Assembly: GCF_009905375.1 (NCBI RefSeq)
Contig: NC_133653.1
Coordinates: 84,067,092 to 84,131,091, forward strand
Length of the DNA: 64,000 bases
Direction: 5' to 3'
Origin: Apium graveolens
Lineage: Eukaryota > Streptophyta > Magnoliopsida > Apiales > Apiaceae
Numbering within the stretch: the first letter of the stretch is position 1; each line of letters starts with the position of its first letter. Both the position numbers and the translations under genes were made by a program. A model generated the notes under the pieces. That model did no database searches and was not told the origin of the DNA. It saw only the letters and a program-made list of their open reading frames with translations. Of the stretch, positions 23,959 through 37,000 are shown one piece after another.

Positions 23959-24763
23959 ATATCCACCAGATGTATATATATATCAAATGAGAACCCTGTG
24001 AGGCTTGAAAAGCTCACAGATGCTTACAAGTTTGAACAACAAAAACTATAGAGAAATGCTTACAGAATACAGCTTGATATATTTTTTTTGAAAATGTATC
24101 AGCTTAGTTAATTATTCTACTTTCTACACTTGGTTTATATATCAACAAGTTTACATGACAATAAGACAAGATAATAAAACAAAACATATCTAGTCTAACT
24201 CCATGCTACTTCACTACTTTATTCCAGCATCTTTGAATATCTTCACAATTGCATGGAAATGGTAATGCTTCTTTGTTCTCAAATTCCTGCTTAACAGGCT
24301 GCCACTTTCCTTTTGCAAACACCCAACGTATGTGACTGTGTTGTCACTATCAACAGCTATTTGAATTTGATCATCCGTCGGGCCTATGCTTGTCATCTGT
24401 CGGGAAGATTTGTGGAACAGCCTTCGGGAGTCTTGTAGATCATCCGTCGGGTGTCTATTTGTTACTTGACTCCATTTCACTTATACAGAATTACAAGACA
24501 TCTCATATTTACAATTAATCAGCCTATTCTACATATCAATCTAGTAGTCAACATGACTTACACATCCCTAAGCACTCTACTTGACTAATACATGATGTTT
24601 GCAGAAATGTGCTACAGTTCTTATTATTACATAAGCTACTCACTCGATGAATGTTAATCTGTCATCCGTCGGGACTGTATTAGATCATCCGTCGAGTTTT
24701 ACAAAATACAGTAAGTTAAATCTACTAATGTGTTTTGTTTAGCTTATCATCAAGTTCACAACA
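23959..24763 (-). mobile_element. Copia LTR fragment, cut by Athila insertion
   Basis: Minus-strand sense would start TGTTGTGAACTTGATGA at 24,763, a start shared by many plant copia LTRs (from memory). It resembles the LTR at 1,534-2,710 in layout, with its own motif cluster. The left end is lost at the Athila LTR. It lies just upstream of an exon, so it probably inserted in an intron of the CACTA gene. Confidence 0.55.
24371..24696. repeat. Five TCATCCGTCGGG motifs in copia LTR fragment
   Basis: Copies at 24,371, 24,393 (one change), 24,440, 24,662 and 24,685 (one change), in the same orientation with uneven spacing. Confidence 0.85.
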
Positions 24764-24802
24764 TATTCCAAACATAATTTAATTTATGTTTGCTTATTTC
24801 AG

Positions 24803-25095
24803 GGAGTTCCAGTGCAGACGAGGAACAAGGAGTGTGGCATGTTCGTTATGGGGTACATGAAGGAAATAATTCATGACAAAGATCTTGACTTTGTTACTAA
24901 GGTAAGAAATTCACTTTCTTTGGATTTTCTCACCAACTTGGTATTTACGCGTACGTTAGTAGCACATGTGACTTACAAAAATTTTGGATGGTTTTTTAGT
25001 GGATGCATAGGTCGAACCTGGTGTATGCTGATGATGATATAAACAAGATTCGTGTTGAATTTGCAAAATATTTTATGAAAAACTATGTAACTTAA
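24803..25095 (+). pseudogene. Ulp1-like (C48) cysteine protease, last two exons
   Basis: Exon 24,803-24,901 follows a TTATTTCAG acceptor and encodes VPVQTRNKECGMFVMGYM; the Cys in ECGMFV is at the position of the catalytic Cys of SUMO-type proteases. A GTAAGA donor and TTTTTTAG acceptor bound a 98-bp intron. The next exon 25,000-25,095 encodes WMHRSNLVYADDDINKIR and ends at TAA, a typical C-terminus of plant transposon Ulp1-like proteins. The His and Asp of the catalytic triad would be in exons upstream, now displaced or lost by the copia and Athila insertions, so the gene is broken here. Role in transposition is unknown. Confidence 0.7.
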
Positions 25096-25499
25096 GGTTC
25101 TGGATTTAGGTCTTTTTCTTTAGAAATATTTGGTCAAGTGCAAGTTTTCAAATATGTAGTTGGCGATGTGAGATGTTAAGTAAACATTGGATGTTTGGTA
25201 GAAGTACTTATGCTTTGGTCAGATTGTTTAGTTATTTGGTTTGCTTAAAATTGTAGTCAAGTATTAAGTTCTATGGATGTAGTTATTATTTGGTTGGATT
25301 GGATTGTGTTGGTAGATCGATAGTTTGCGGATTGATGGATTGAATGATATGGATTTAGTTTTATGTGGATTTGTGGTTGGATAAATTCTAGTTTTAAGTT
25401 TCCGCAGGTGGTGTGCATGAAATATGAATTTGTATTCAAAAAATTTACACTTCAACAGGTAATGGTGATTCAAAGTAAAAACAACCATTGTAGCGTAGA

Positions 25500-25828
25500 T
25501 ACTCAAACAACAGACCTTAAGTAGTGCATTATCAACAGTTGCCTTATGCTAGATAATCAAATAGGTAAAAATTGTAAACCATTGTGTTAATAATATTAAA
25601 GTAACTGGTAAAAATTATAAAGTGTTGTCTCAAAATATAAAAAATAATGTGACTACTTTAAATAACGTTGTCTGAATAGTTTTGAGATAAGAGTGAACAC
25701 CTACGCGATATTCAAGCAATTGTTTAAAAGCATGTACACAACGGTTAATTTGAACAAAACTGTTGCTTTAAGACCATCCACACAAAGGTTCTACATAAAA
25801 GCCATTGTCTCAAAGAATCTAGAACAAG
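25500..25828 (+). repeat. CACTA subterminal repeat region, left of Tekay insertion
   Basis: Contains GTTGTCTCAAA, CGTTGTCTGAA, ACAACGGTTAATTTG and CCATTGTCTCAAAG, the same family of short repeats as at 43,934-44,293. The last five bases (ACAAG) are the Tekay target duplication. Confidence 0.7.
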
Positions 25829-28510
25829 TGTAACGCCCTCCAGACCCGGGGTATAAGTCTGGGGGTTACTAGCTAATCACCAAACCTGTATAATCTGATT
25901 AACAAATAATAAAGAAATGACATTAAACCCCTTTAACACTAACCAGGATCTTTTTAGGTTGAAGTATGAAAACAAGAACTGCTAACTACTTTTATTACAA
26001 ACCAACATTCAAAATCTCACAAACTCTTTTTATTACAAACCATTGTCTAATTCATTTTTAAACTAAGTTCATCTTTTATTCAAACACACACACACTATTT
26101 ATCAACGCTCCACCTGCTCGGGCAACTCAAAGCTTTCTTCCTGAATTGGGATCAACACCTTGGGTATGAGAGGATCCCGAGGCTTGACCCGCTTCTTTAC
26201 CACTCGAGTCCTGATGGGTTTCATATTCCTTCTTAACTGAAAACAATAAGGTGAATAACAACAAAAGGGTGAGCCAAAAAATTGCTCAACAAGTCCACAA
26301 AATATAAATAGTGTTAAAGCAATGTAATTGAATCCGTAACCCGGGTATATCTGCAAAGATATAACCCCACGAGAATAGAAAGAAGGCCATTACTGGAAAA
26401 TACAAACGAACTAAACTGGACTCAAGTTCGCAGCTATACCCTGCTGATCAGCCAAGATACAGTGCAGATCTATGTAATAACCCCAATTTTTGGAATTTTT
26501 GAAACCCTTATGAATAGTGCTTTTGCTGAGTATGCTGAATAAGAAAACTTTTCATACCACACTATGTAGGGGTTCTTTTATTGATCTTCTGGGATATTAT
26601 TAGTACTCTATGTGGTATATAAGTATATGTAAAGATCGTTAGAATCCAAATCCGAACACTTTGATTTTTCCCGAAAATCCACCAGATACCGAAGGAATTT
26701 AGTATAAGATAACAGGATAAAAAGGATTTAAATTCAAGGATTTAAGAAAGGAACATAAAAGGAATATAATGTATTGAGAAAGGTTAAGGGAACCCAAGTA
26801 ATAAGATCCCGGGTATGATCCCTCAAACGATAAACGAGAACGAAAGTTAAGCGAACCGTATAATAGATCAGCGGTCATTAGGCAAGCAATTAAGAGTTAA
26901 TCATGGAGGTTAGGGATGATGATGTCATCAAACCAACAAGATGACATAGGAAAGGTGACATAAGCATGACATAAGGGAAGGAGGTGTGGTTGATTAATAA
27001 CCACACAATTTTTCATGGGTAAAAAGGTAATTAATCAAAAAACAAAAGCTAACAACCAAGCAAACAAATCAAAAAACATAAAACACTCCATTTTCTTCAT
27101 CAAGCTCTCGGCTTTCCTTCATTTTCAAGGATAAGAAAATCCAAATTCAAGCTCCAAGCATTGTTAAATCGTGAGGTAATTATCCAAGGTTCCTTGTACT
27201 TAGATATAGTTATCCTATGAATCTAAGCTCCAAATTCCTTCACAATCTCTTCCTAAAAATCATGGAAGAAGATGGTGAATAGTGTTTTTCAAGAACTAAA
27301 ATTTGTGTTCTTGAGTTTTTGTTTAGATTAAGCTTGGATAAGGACTTGTAAGGGTGATTCCAAGCTAATTACTTGATTATCCACTCTCCAAGGAAGGTAT
27401 AACCCCTCCAAACCCTAACTTTATTTGAGTAATTAGGTTTAGTTTTGTTGTTATAATTCATGAGAGGCTTGTTTGTTGTGAATGTAGAGATTAGTTGGTT
27501 TTGTGAAGTTTTTGTAGTGGTAATTCTTGGATTGTTGATTAATGAACTTAAGTGTAGTTTAAATTCATGTTAAAAATAGTATAAATTAATAATGTGGAGT
27601 TTTTGGGGCTGTTATGATGAAGTATGGATGGAGTTTGGTTGGGATGTTGATTGTGAGTTGATTGTGATATGATTTGGAGTAGTTTAAATTTGGGTAATCG
27701 CGTAAACATAGTCGTCGTAATGTCCGATTTACTTTAGGCTGTTTTTGTTCTTAACATTAGGACCCGTGAACTCACTGCTAGGTTTTGACCATTACCATGA
27801 TTAGATAGTTCATGTTACGAGCTTCGTTTTGATATGTGGTTCGTTTGAATCCGATATACGGTTTAGGAGAAACGACCGTTTTAAGTAACGGCGTTTCGCG
27901 AACGAACCGTTACCACTCGCCTTACTTTGAAACATAGGTTAAAGACCTTAAAGGACTAATTGGAGTAAGAAACATTTATGTGAAGTGTATTATGCAGTTG
28001 GTAAGGCACTCGCGAAAGAATCGCCTTAAAACCCTTAATGGTTAATTTATTAAAAATGGTGGAGCCAAGGGTACTCGAGCGACTTAAGAGAATCAGTAAG
28101 CGCAAAGCGAGTGTTAGAGTCTAAATTGGTTAAAGTATAGATTGATAAGTGACTTTGGTTTAATTCCAACTTATATGTTGTTTATAGGTTACCAGACTCG
28201 TCCCAAGCCATTTGTAACCCCCAGTCGCTCAGGCAAGTTTTCTACCCGTTATACTGTTGTTGTGATGTATACATTTGTACATGAATTATCTTGTGATAGA
28301 TGCCTAATGGTTATTTAGCAAATTCTTGCGATATATTGTAGCATGTGATATGGTATATATGCATGCCTATTTCGAAATCTTGATACATATATCTGTTGAT
28401 TCAGTTGATAATACCTATGCTAGAGATAAGCGGTAATTTGCATATACCCTTAGTATAGGGTACCTAAAGGTGAACATTTTTCTAAAATCGGGAGTCGATG
28501 CTTCCGAGTG

Positions 28511-28552
<42 letters not shown>
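28511..28552. repeat. (AT)n microsatellite in solo LTR
   Basis: About 20 AT units followed by imperfect ATTTATATT. Confidence 0.9.
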
Positions 28553-28562
<10 letters not shown>

Positions 28563-28616
28563 ATATGAATAGTTTTTAAAAAAACTATGAATCAAATAAG
28601 GTTTATTCGATAACCT

Positions 28617-28782
28617 TATTTTATTAATGAATATTATTTTGAATATTCATTCGAGGGCTTATGACCCCGTTTATTTTATTATTGAATATTATTTGAATAT
28701 TCATTCGAGGACTTATGACTCCGCTTAATTTATTAATGAATATTATTATTTGAATATTCATTCAAGGACTTATGACTCCGAT
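28617..28782. repeat. Three tandem copies of about 55 bp in solo LTR
   Basis: Copies at 28,617-28,670, 28,671-28,725 and 28,726-28,782 share GAATATTCATTCGAGG and CTTATGACTCCG with small changes. A fourth, worn unit may follow. Confidence 0.85.
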
Positions 28783-31700
28783 TATTTACTAATTATTATT
28801 CTTAATTTTATTAAAGAATAATGTGTCGATAATCAAACTTACTTTTGATTATTCAAATAAAGATAGTACTTTCGTATAAGTATATCTTTGGCTATTTAAT
28901 ATTCATTTAAAATATAAGTTTTAAAACTTCTACTTCAATTATTTTTATAAAGATTATTCTTTATGGAAATATTATTTAAATAATAATATTCAGATATTTT
29001 CTAATATATTGGGACTGATTTATTTTATTAAATCAGCATCACTCCAAACATTCTTAAAAATCTTTTCGAGTCTTCAAAATGATTTGTAAAGGTTAGGGCG
29101 GATCCCAAAACTCATTCTTATATTTAAGATCCTCTTTTCGAAGGGTATTTAAATACTCGCTCAAAACCTGAGGGATCCGGCTCTGTGGTGTATTTTATAT
29201 TCGCAACAAGGTTGCTATTCTGATAAAAGAGTTTTTGATTACTTACCCAACACTCGGGAAGTAAAATTCTTGGAACAAGTTAATCCATTAACAGGCATCG
29301 CCTGGGAAATATCGGTGAGTTTTCCTTTCCAACTAGATACGACTTCTTGGTGGAGCCGTATCAACAAGTTTCTACTTGGGGAAAGGGGGGACGAGCTTTA
29401 CGTTTCAGAGTCATGGATTTCATCTGAACTAGGAGTGGCGTAAGTGGTCGAGTAGCGCCGCCCAGCCTTATTATATTGGCCCAAATGGCCCGGAAGTTCC
29501 GCTAAGACGGTCCATTCCTTAGGAGTCCAGTGTTCGGTTGACAAGTAAATCCGACAGGTTCTCCTCTACATGTAGAAAATTGTGGGGTTGCACTACTACG
29601 ACTGATCATCGTAAGTGGTCCTCCTGGCGCGGCAAACTCCCGTAATGAGTTCATCATCCAATTGGATATTTCTGCAACACTACCCAGAGCACTTCGATAG
29701 AAAGGCTACGGTTGGGCGATTGTTGAGTGTTGGCAGGGTCAAGTTTCCAAAATGATGTTTCTATCAAATGAAGTATCTCATAACTTCATTTTATTTTGAT
29801 GATATTTTAAAGATTGATTCTATTCAAGTTTTGTCTTGTAGTTTAATCTATGGGATGAACTATTTATACATTGAACGGTGGTAGTTCAAGTAGTATTCGG
29901 AAAATATATAAGTGTATTGGAGTATCTTGTAACTTCATCTTTTCAACTTATATCTGGTTAATGATTATCTTATGCATTACAAAGATTTTCACAAAAACGT
30001 TGAGACAAGGTTAGATAAATAAGATCACCTTGCAACAATATTTTTTTATACAGTTATAAACTGGAACTCTGTGTATATTATACATGTCAGAGGATTTCAA
30101 AGATTGTGAAAAGTATATATGTATATATATACTGAATATTTTGCGACTTGGTCGCGTTAAGATAACAAACTTGGTTCATTTCTTTTTGGACCAAGACTTT
30201 CATAAGTACTATGAGAATGCTCATATATTGTTAATCATTATACATATTATTTTTGCCGGCTTGTTACTTACCCTTGCTTTCTACTTTCATCACACAACAA
30301 CAGATAGAAAAGATGAACATGACCAAAATCCCGATTCGCAAGCGGTTAGGAAACGTTCCGCAGTTTCCTGTAGGCGTTGATGCCGTTGTAGCCGAGATAG
30401 GATCTACCAATAGGCTAGGCTTCCAAATTTTGATGTACCAGACTTATGTATATTTATGAATTGTAATAATGGCAAAGAAATGTAAAATTATTCAGAAACC
30501 CTTTTAAGGTGTAACGGTTTATAATTGTGGAATATAAGGACTTGTGTTATTTTTGGGTATTCATCTCTGAGAATATAACTTGTGGTGTGTGTGTGTATAT
30601 TGTGGGGTCACAGTACAGAGTAGTTGATTGTTTATTAATATTGGGTGTTATTAAGGGAAATGGAACTCGTGACAACCCAGATTCCCGACCCCGGATTTGG
30701 GGGTGTTACAATCTATATCTCACTATATAGATCTCGTCGGGCACCCAGGCACTACGGCCCATCTCAAGGATCCGGTTATGTCCCGGTACTTAGGATTAAG
30801 TTGACTTAATCCCAAAAGCAGTATTATCCGGTCCCTGGAATAGGAACCGGAACAATCGTTATGCTTTGATATATTCTAATCACCATAATATATCAATAAT
30901 TATGAGTAACAATTGGAATATGAATAATGAATTCAAATGAAGAGAATAATTCAAGAATCGAACTGAAATATGAACAAAAGAATTAAAGGAGTACAAGCGT
31001 AATAAGAATTTGAAATGAATATTACTATTTTAAAAGTAGAATAGGGGAGAAACTTGCCTTCTGCGCGACTCACTGCAATTAAATCACTTTCGTCTATCAC
31101 CTACTCGACCTGCCTCGCTGGCTTAGTTTCTGTTAGCAAAACAGACTGGTTAAGTCATTTTGTACTTCAATTGCATCTTGAATCGACTTCATCTCGTTCC
31201 TATTATCTACCCATACGCTTATGACTGACTTTTATATTACATATAAGCAAGTAAGACTCGATTAACCACATAATACACATAAGCACATAAGCACATAATC
31301 ATTTTTTTATAGTTAAAATAATTTTTAGAATCAAAATTGACTCGCTGATTGCTTCGCTAATCACCTTCTACCTCATTTTCCATTTTCCCAGAATTTTTCG
31401 GACTCGTCTCGGCACACATTTTGACTGATAATCAAGCAATTAATAAGGTCAACTAATTTCTAGAATAAATTAGGTCTTCTTATTATTTTTAATGAAAAGA
31501 ATTAATTTTTCTGAGTAAAATGGCTTTCGTTTCACTCGAATCGGACTAACGGTTGAATTATTATCAATTAAACACTGTTAATTCAATTTATTATTCAATA
31601 TAAATAATTATTACAAATTTTTAAATCCTAAAATAATTATTTAAGAAAAATCAAAGTCAAAAATAATTTTTCTATAATTTTTCTATAATTTTTGGAGTTA

Positions 31701-32153
31701 AAATGAATAAGTTATGATTTATTGAAAGTTATTTGATTAATTATCGGAATAATTAATCACTTTTAATGATTTAATAAATAAATAACTAATAAATAGTTAA
31801 TAAGTAATTATTTAATAATTTATAATAAGTAATCCCTAATTATTAGGATTAATCACAATTTATTGCAAATATTTATAATTTATTATAATTTATTTGATTA
31901 GATCGATTATTTACAAATAAATAATCGATACAATCAACTGATACGATAACTATCGAATAAATAAATTATTATCAGCCTCAGAATTCAACTCAACGATCCA
32001 CTACTCGTATTTCTACGAGTTATCCACATTTCTCACATAATCATCGAAACATTACAGTTATTATTACAATTTATGCGGCTTAAATTAACTATATGTATTT
32101 AATTACCCGCTACGAGTAATTATTACGATATTTTACGAATAATTAACTATCGT

Positions 32154-32156
<3 letters not shown>

Positions 32157-32222
<66 letters not shown>
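32157..32222. repeat. (AAT)22 microsatellite in Tekay 3' LTR
   Basis: Perfect 66-bp array. The other LTR has 31 units at 42,086-42,178. Confidence 0.95.
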
Positions 32223-33855
32223 CGAACTTATTGTTCAATCATACGTATAATTACGAGTTATTCGTTTTATTTCCCTAATTATCGAATCTTTAATCATAAT
32301 ATTCGATTAATTTCTTTAATCCTTATTTATTAAGTAATTACTTAATTACTAAATAATAATAGATAAATGATTAAATAAATAATTAAATACTTAATTAAAT
32401 CACTAAATTCGAATTTATAAATTAAGAAAATAATTTAGGAATTATTAATAATATTTTACAGAATTTAAAACTAATTTTTAATTGATTTTCAGAATTAATA
32501 AAACTAATTTTATTTTATAAAAATATAATTAAATAATTAAAAATCAAGAAACATTTGTCAGAAACCAACCATCTGACAAAACAGATCAAAACCGGGTTAA
32601 CCAAACGGGTCAACCGGGTTGGAATCCGGGTCAGTGAAGAACGCCACCGGAATCTGGGTTTAAACCCAGAATCCGGCGACTTCACCGGACTCCGGCGAGT
32701 CTGATTCAGGGTCAAAAACACATCGTCTGAAATCGTTTTTAATCCCAAATCACTGCAAATCACTTCCCCAACCTAATTCAGGCCAAAGTCAATCTGAAAC
32801 ATCCCTGGATATCATTTTCCGATCAAAACCGACATCAACTCCGGCCAAAATCCTATCTTTTGATTCTGTAAACCAAACTCAACGTTCTATAGTGCAAATC
32901 AAAGCTAAGAACATATACAATCAAAGCCCTAACCTTTCAAGAACCAAAGATTCACTTGAAAACATCGAGTTGAAATTTGAAAATTCAGTATAAACCCTAG
33001 AAATCGTAAATCACTATACAGACATCGTTTAATCAATTAAGCACCATGAATCGACTGTAAATTATCTAACAAAGCTATATCAATCATCAAAACATCAAAC
33101 TAACCCTCAAATCAAAAGGGCCTAATTCGAACATAAACCCTAGAAATCGAAAATCAAAAACTACGAATTAAAACGTGAAATTGATGCTAGAAATGGAAAG
33201 AACAAATCAAAACCTTTGATTTGGTTACTGGAATCACACGATTTGATGAAGAAATCAGCTGGAAATCACGGTTTGATTCTCGACCCGATTCAAGTTCTTC
33301 CCGACCCGAATTTCAAAGAAAATTCTGATTTTTAATGATTTATTAATTATAATTAATTAATAATTAGGCTATTTATAGTAGTAAAATTAATACTCCTAAA
33401 TAAAATTAAGGGGCTAATTATACATCTAATAAAAATATTTGGCCCTAATTTTTATAATTTTTGAGTATTAAAATTTAATTTATAAATATTTTACATATGC
33501 AATATATATGCCAAAATTTCCCAAAAATTGTGAATAATGCAAAAATACAAAGAAATGGTATAAATAAAATTCCTATAATTTTATAAAAATAAAAATGTGA
33601 TTTTTGTGGGGTTTTTAACACCCAATGGGGCCCGGAAAAGTCATTTTTCGCAAAACGAGAAAATTTATAAAATATCTAGATGTTCAGAATAAGGCGATGG
33701 TAAAAGCCGTTTGATGAAAAATAAGGCCCATTATTTTATTTGAAATACTAGCTTTAAAATCATGGTTTGGGTCATAAAACGTTTGAAATGAAACCTATGA
33801 ATGCGAAATAAAACATCTGAAAAATACCTTAAAAATACAGAAATGACACGGAATG

Positions 33856-33884
33856 CACGTAACACGTAACACGTAACACGTAAC
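33856..33884. repeat. (CACGTAA)4 minisatellite in Tekay 3' LTR
   Basis: Four 7-bp units; the partner LTR has two, at 43,813-43,827. Confidence 0.9.
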
Positions 33885-33984
33885 AGTTAGGGTTTAACAG
33901 ATAATCACACATAATTGACATACTAATACACATAATTTTATTATAAATATGATATAATACAACGTAAATTTCCCAGTCGTTACA

Positions 33985-33998
33985 TCCTTCCCCCCTTA
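33985..33998 (-). other. Polypurine tract of second Tekay
   Basis: Minus strand reads AAGGGGGGAAGGA next to the LTR start TGTAACGACT. Confidence 0.85.
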
Positions 33999-34022
33999 AT
34001 AGGATTTCGTCTCCAGAATCTT

Positions 34023-37000
34023 CTACGAAAACAAATGAGGGTATTTCTCTAACATTTCACTTTCAAGTTCCCAGGTTGATTCTTCAACCATAGGATTTCT
34101 CCACAACACTCGCACTAAATATACAGACTTATTTCTCAATACTTTCTCTCGCCGATCTAAAATCCTTACCGGCTGTTCTATATAAGATAAATCAGGTTGG
34201 ATATCTATCGGTTCATGCTCTATTACATGCCTAGAATCAGGATTATATCGCTTAAGCATCGACACGTGAAACACATTGTGAATCTGTTGTATATGAGGAG
34301 GTAAAGCTAATTCGTACGCAACTTTTCCCACTTTCTTCAAAATTTCAAATGGTCCGACGTATCGTGGCTTCAATTTACCCTTGTTGTCAAATCTGGTCAA
34401 TCCTTTCCATGGCGATATTTTGAGTAATACGTGTTCTCCTTCCTGGTAGTCCATATCATTCCTTGTTTGGTCTGCATATTTGCGTTGCCTGTTTTGTGCT
34501 GCATCGAGTCGTTTCCGAATAAGTTCAATCTTTTCTTTAGTCTGTTGGATTAATTCTGGACCCAAAATCTTCCGTTCTCTAACTTCATCCCAATGTACTG
34601 GTGATCTGCACTTTCTTCCATATAATGCTTCGTACGGTGGCATTCCAATGCTTGCGTGATAGCTGTTATTATAAGAAAATTCCACCAAAGGTAAATGCTC
34701 ATCCCAACTGCCTTCGAAATCAATCGCACAAACTCGTAGCATGTCTTCAATTGTTTGAATAGTTCTTTCACTTTGCCCATCGGTTTACGGATGATAAGCG
34801 GTACTCAGGTTTAATTTTGTTCCAAGGCATTCTTGAAATTGTCTCCAAAATCTTGAGTTGAAACGAGGATCTCGATCGGAAACGATAGATATTGGAACTC
34901 CATGTCGCATCACAATTTCCTTGAGATATAAATGCACTAACTTGTCAAGTGAAAATCTTTCGTTAATTGGTAGAAAATGTGTCGACTTCGTGAGTCTGTC
35001 AATGATTACCCATATCGCATCATGATTTGCCCTAGTCCTCGGTAGTCCTACTACTAAATCCATCGCTAGATGTTCCCATTTCCATTCTGGAATGTCTAAC
35101 GGTTGTAATAATCCGCTCGGACATTGATGTTCCACTTTAACTCGCTGGCATGTGTAGCATTTACTTACCCATTCTGCTATTTCCTTTTTCATATTTGGCC
35201 ACCAAAAGTTTTCCTTCAGATCGCGATACATCTTTGTGCTTCCTGGATGAATGGAATACTTCGAACTGTGCGCATCTCGCAATATTTCTTCTTTTAATTC
35301 TGCTATGTTAGGAATCCAGATTCTCGATGCAAAGCGTAAAATTCCTTCATTATCCTTCTGAGTTGTGATCTCTTCTCCCGTTAGGTCGTCATCTTGACTC
35401 ATCACTTTTTCTTGACAACGACGAATATTCTCTCGCAACTCTGGTTGGAAAGTCATAGCATAGATAGCTTCTACAGATTCATTGGGAATACGAATCTCGA
35501 TCTCCAATTTGTCGAATTCCCTAGCTAATTCTTTGTATGAAGTTAACCGAATCAATCTTTCTTTCCTGCTCAACGCATCTGCTACAACATTTGCTTTCCC
35601 TGGATGATAACTGATTGTGACATCATAATCCTTTATCAATTTCAGCCATCGATGTTGACGCATGTTTAATTCTTTTTGCGTAAAGATATACTTTAGACTT
35701 TTATGATCCGTGTAAATTTCGCATTTTTCACCGTAGAGATAATGTCTCCAAAGTTTCAATGCAAATACGATCGCTGCCAATTCCAGGTCATGAGTGGGAT
35801 ATTTCTGTTCATGAGGTTTAAGTTGTCTCGAAGCATATGCGATGACGTTATTGTGCTGCATCAATACACATCCTAGTCCGCGATACGAAGCGTCGCTGTA
35901 AATGACGAAATTTCCTTGCTCGTCTGGCAATACTAGTACCGGTGAGGTTACTAACCGATTCTTCAGTTCTTGGAAACTTTCTTTGCATTTATCATTCCAT
36001 ATGAACTTTTCACTTTTTCGAGTTAACTTGGTTAACGGCGTTGCTATTTTCGCAAAATCTTTAACAAATCTTCGATAATATCCTGCCAATCCCAAGAAAC
36101 TTCGAACCTCTGTCCGTGTCTTTGGTCTTTCCCAATTTAACACAGCTTCAATATTTGCTGGATCGACTTGGATGCCTTCTCTACTGATGATATGCCTAGA
36201 AATTGTACTTCTTTCAACCAGAATTCACATTTGGAGAATTTCGCGTATAGTTACTCTTTCCTCAGAATTTCCAAAGCTATCCTCAAGCGTTCTGCATGCT
36301 CTTCTTCCGTCTTGGAATAAATCAAGATGTCATCAATGAATACAATCACGAATTTGTTCAAGTATTTCTTGAATACCCTGTTCATCAAATCCATGAAGGC
36401 AGCTGGCGCGTTTGTCAAACCAAATGTCATTACCAAAAACTCGTAATGCCCATATCTCGTACGAAACGCAGTCTTTGGAATATCTTCGGCTTTAATTTTC
36501 AATTGATGATAGCCTGATCGCAAATCTATCTTCGAAAACCCTGCAGCTCCTTTTAGCTGATCGAACAAATCATCGATTCTCGATAGCGGATACTTGTTCT
36601 TGATGGTGAGTTTATTCAACTCCCGATAGTCGATGCATAATCGCATGCTGCCGTCCTTCTTCTTCACGAATAACACCTGTACACCCCATGGGGATTCACT
36701 AGGTCGTATGATGCCTCGGTCTAGCAGATCTTGCAGTTGCGTTGATAATTCTTTCATCTCGACTGGAGCCATTCGATATGGAGCTTTCGACACTGGTTCT
36801 GTGCCTGGTGCTAGATCAATCGTGAACTCGATTTCTCGATCTGGTGGTAACCCTGGAAGATCGTCTGGAAAGACGTCTGGAAACTCACACACAACTGGAA
36901 TGTCTTCTATTCTAGGACTTCCCTTTTCAGTATCTAACACGTAAGCTATGTACAGCTCACATCCTTGTCGAAGCAATCGTTTGGTCTGCATTACTGTAAA

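Larger units (their letters stand above)
26473..30710 (+). mobile_element. Solo LTR of a Ty3/gypsy (Tekay-like) element
   Basis: 4,238-bp insertion flanked by ATCTA (26,468-26,472 and 30,711-30,715). Starts TGTAATAACCCC and ends TTTGGGGGTGTTACA, like the sense end of the first Tekay LTR (GGGGGTGTGACA), so sense is probably plus. No primer site, pol or second LTR is seen. Small ORFs such as 30,084-30,380 show no domain. A solo LTR left by recombination is the simplest reading; a non-autonomous element is the alternative. Confidence 0.75.
25829..33984 (-). repeat. 3' LTR of second Tekay, split by insertion
   Basis: Matches 40,011-43,928 at 25,829-26,472 and 30,711-33,984. Starts TGTAACGCCCTCC and ends AGTCGTTACA on the plus strand. 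Confidence 0.92.

Noticed and set aside
26102..26356. 84-codon ORF in the second Tekay LTR, repeated at 40,284-40,538
   Set aside because: Again explained by LTR duplication. It lacks a known domain and an independent sign of translation.
30084..30380. 98-codon ORF in the solo LTR
   Set aside because: Low-complexity hydrophobic product in AT-rich DNA; likely chance.
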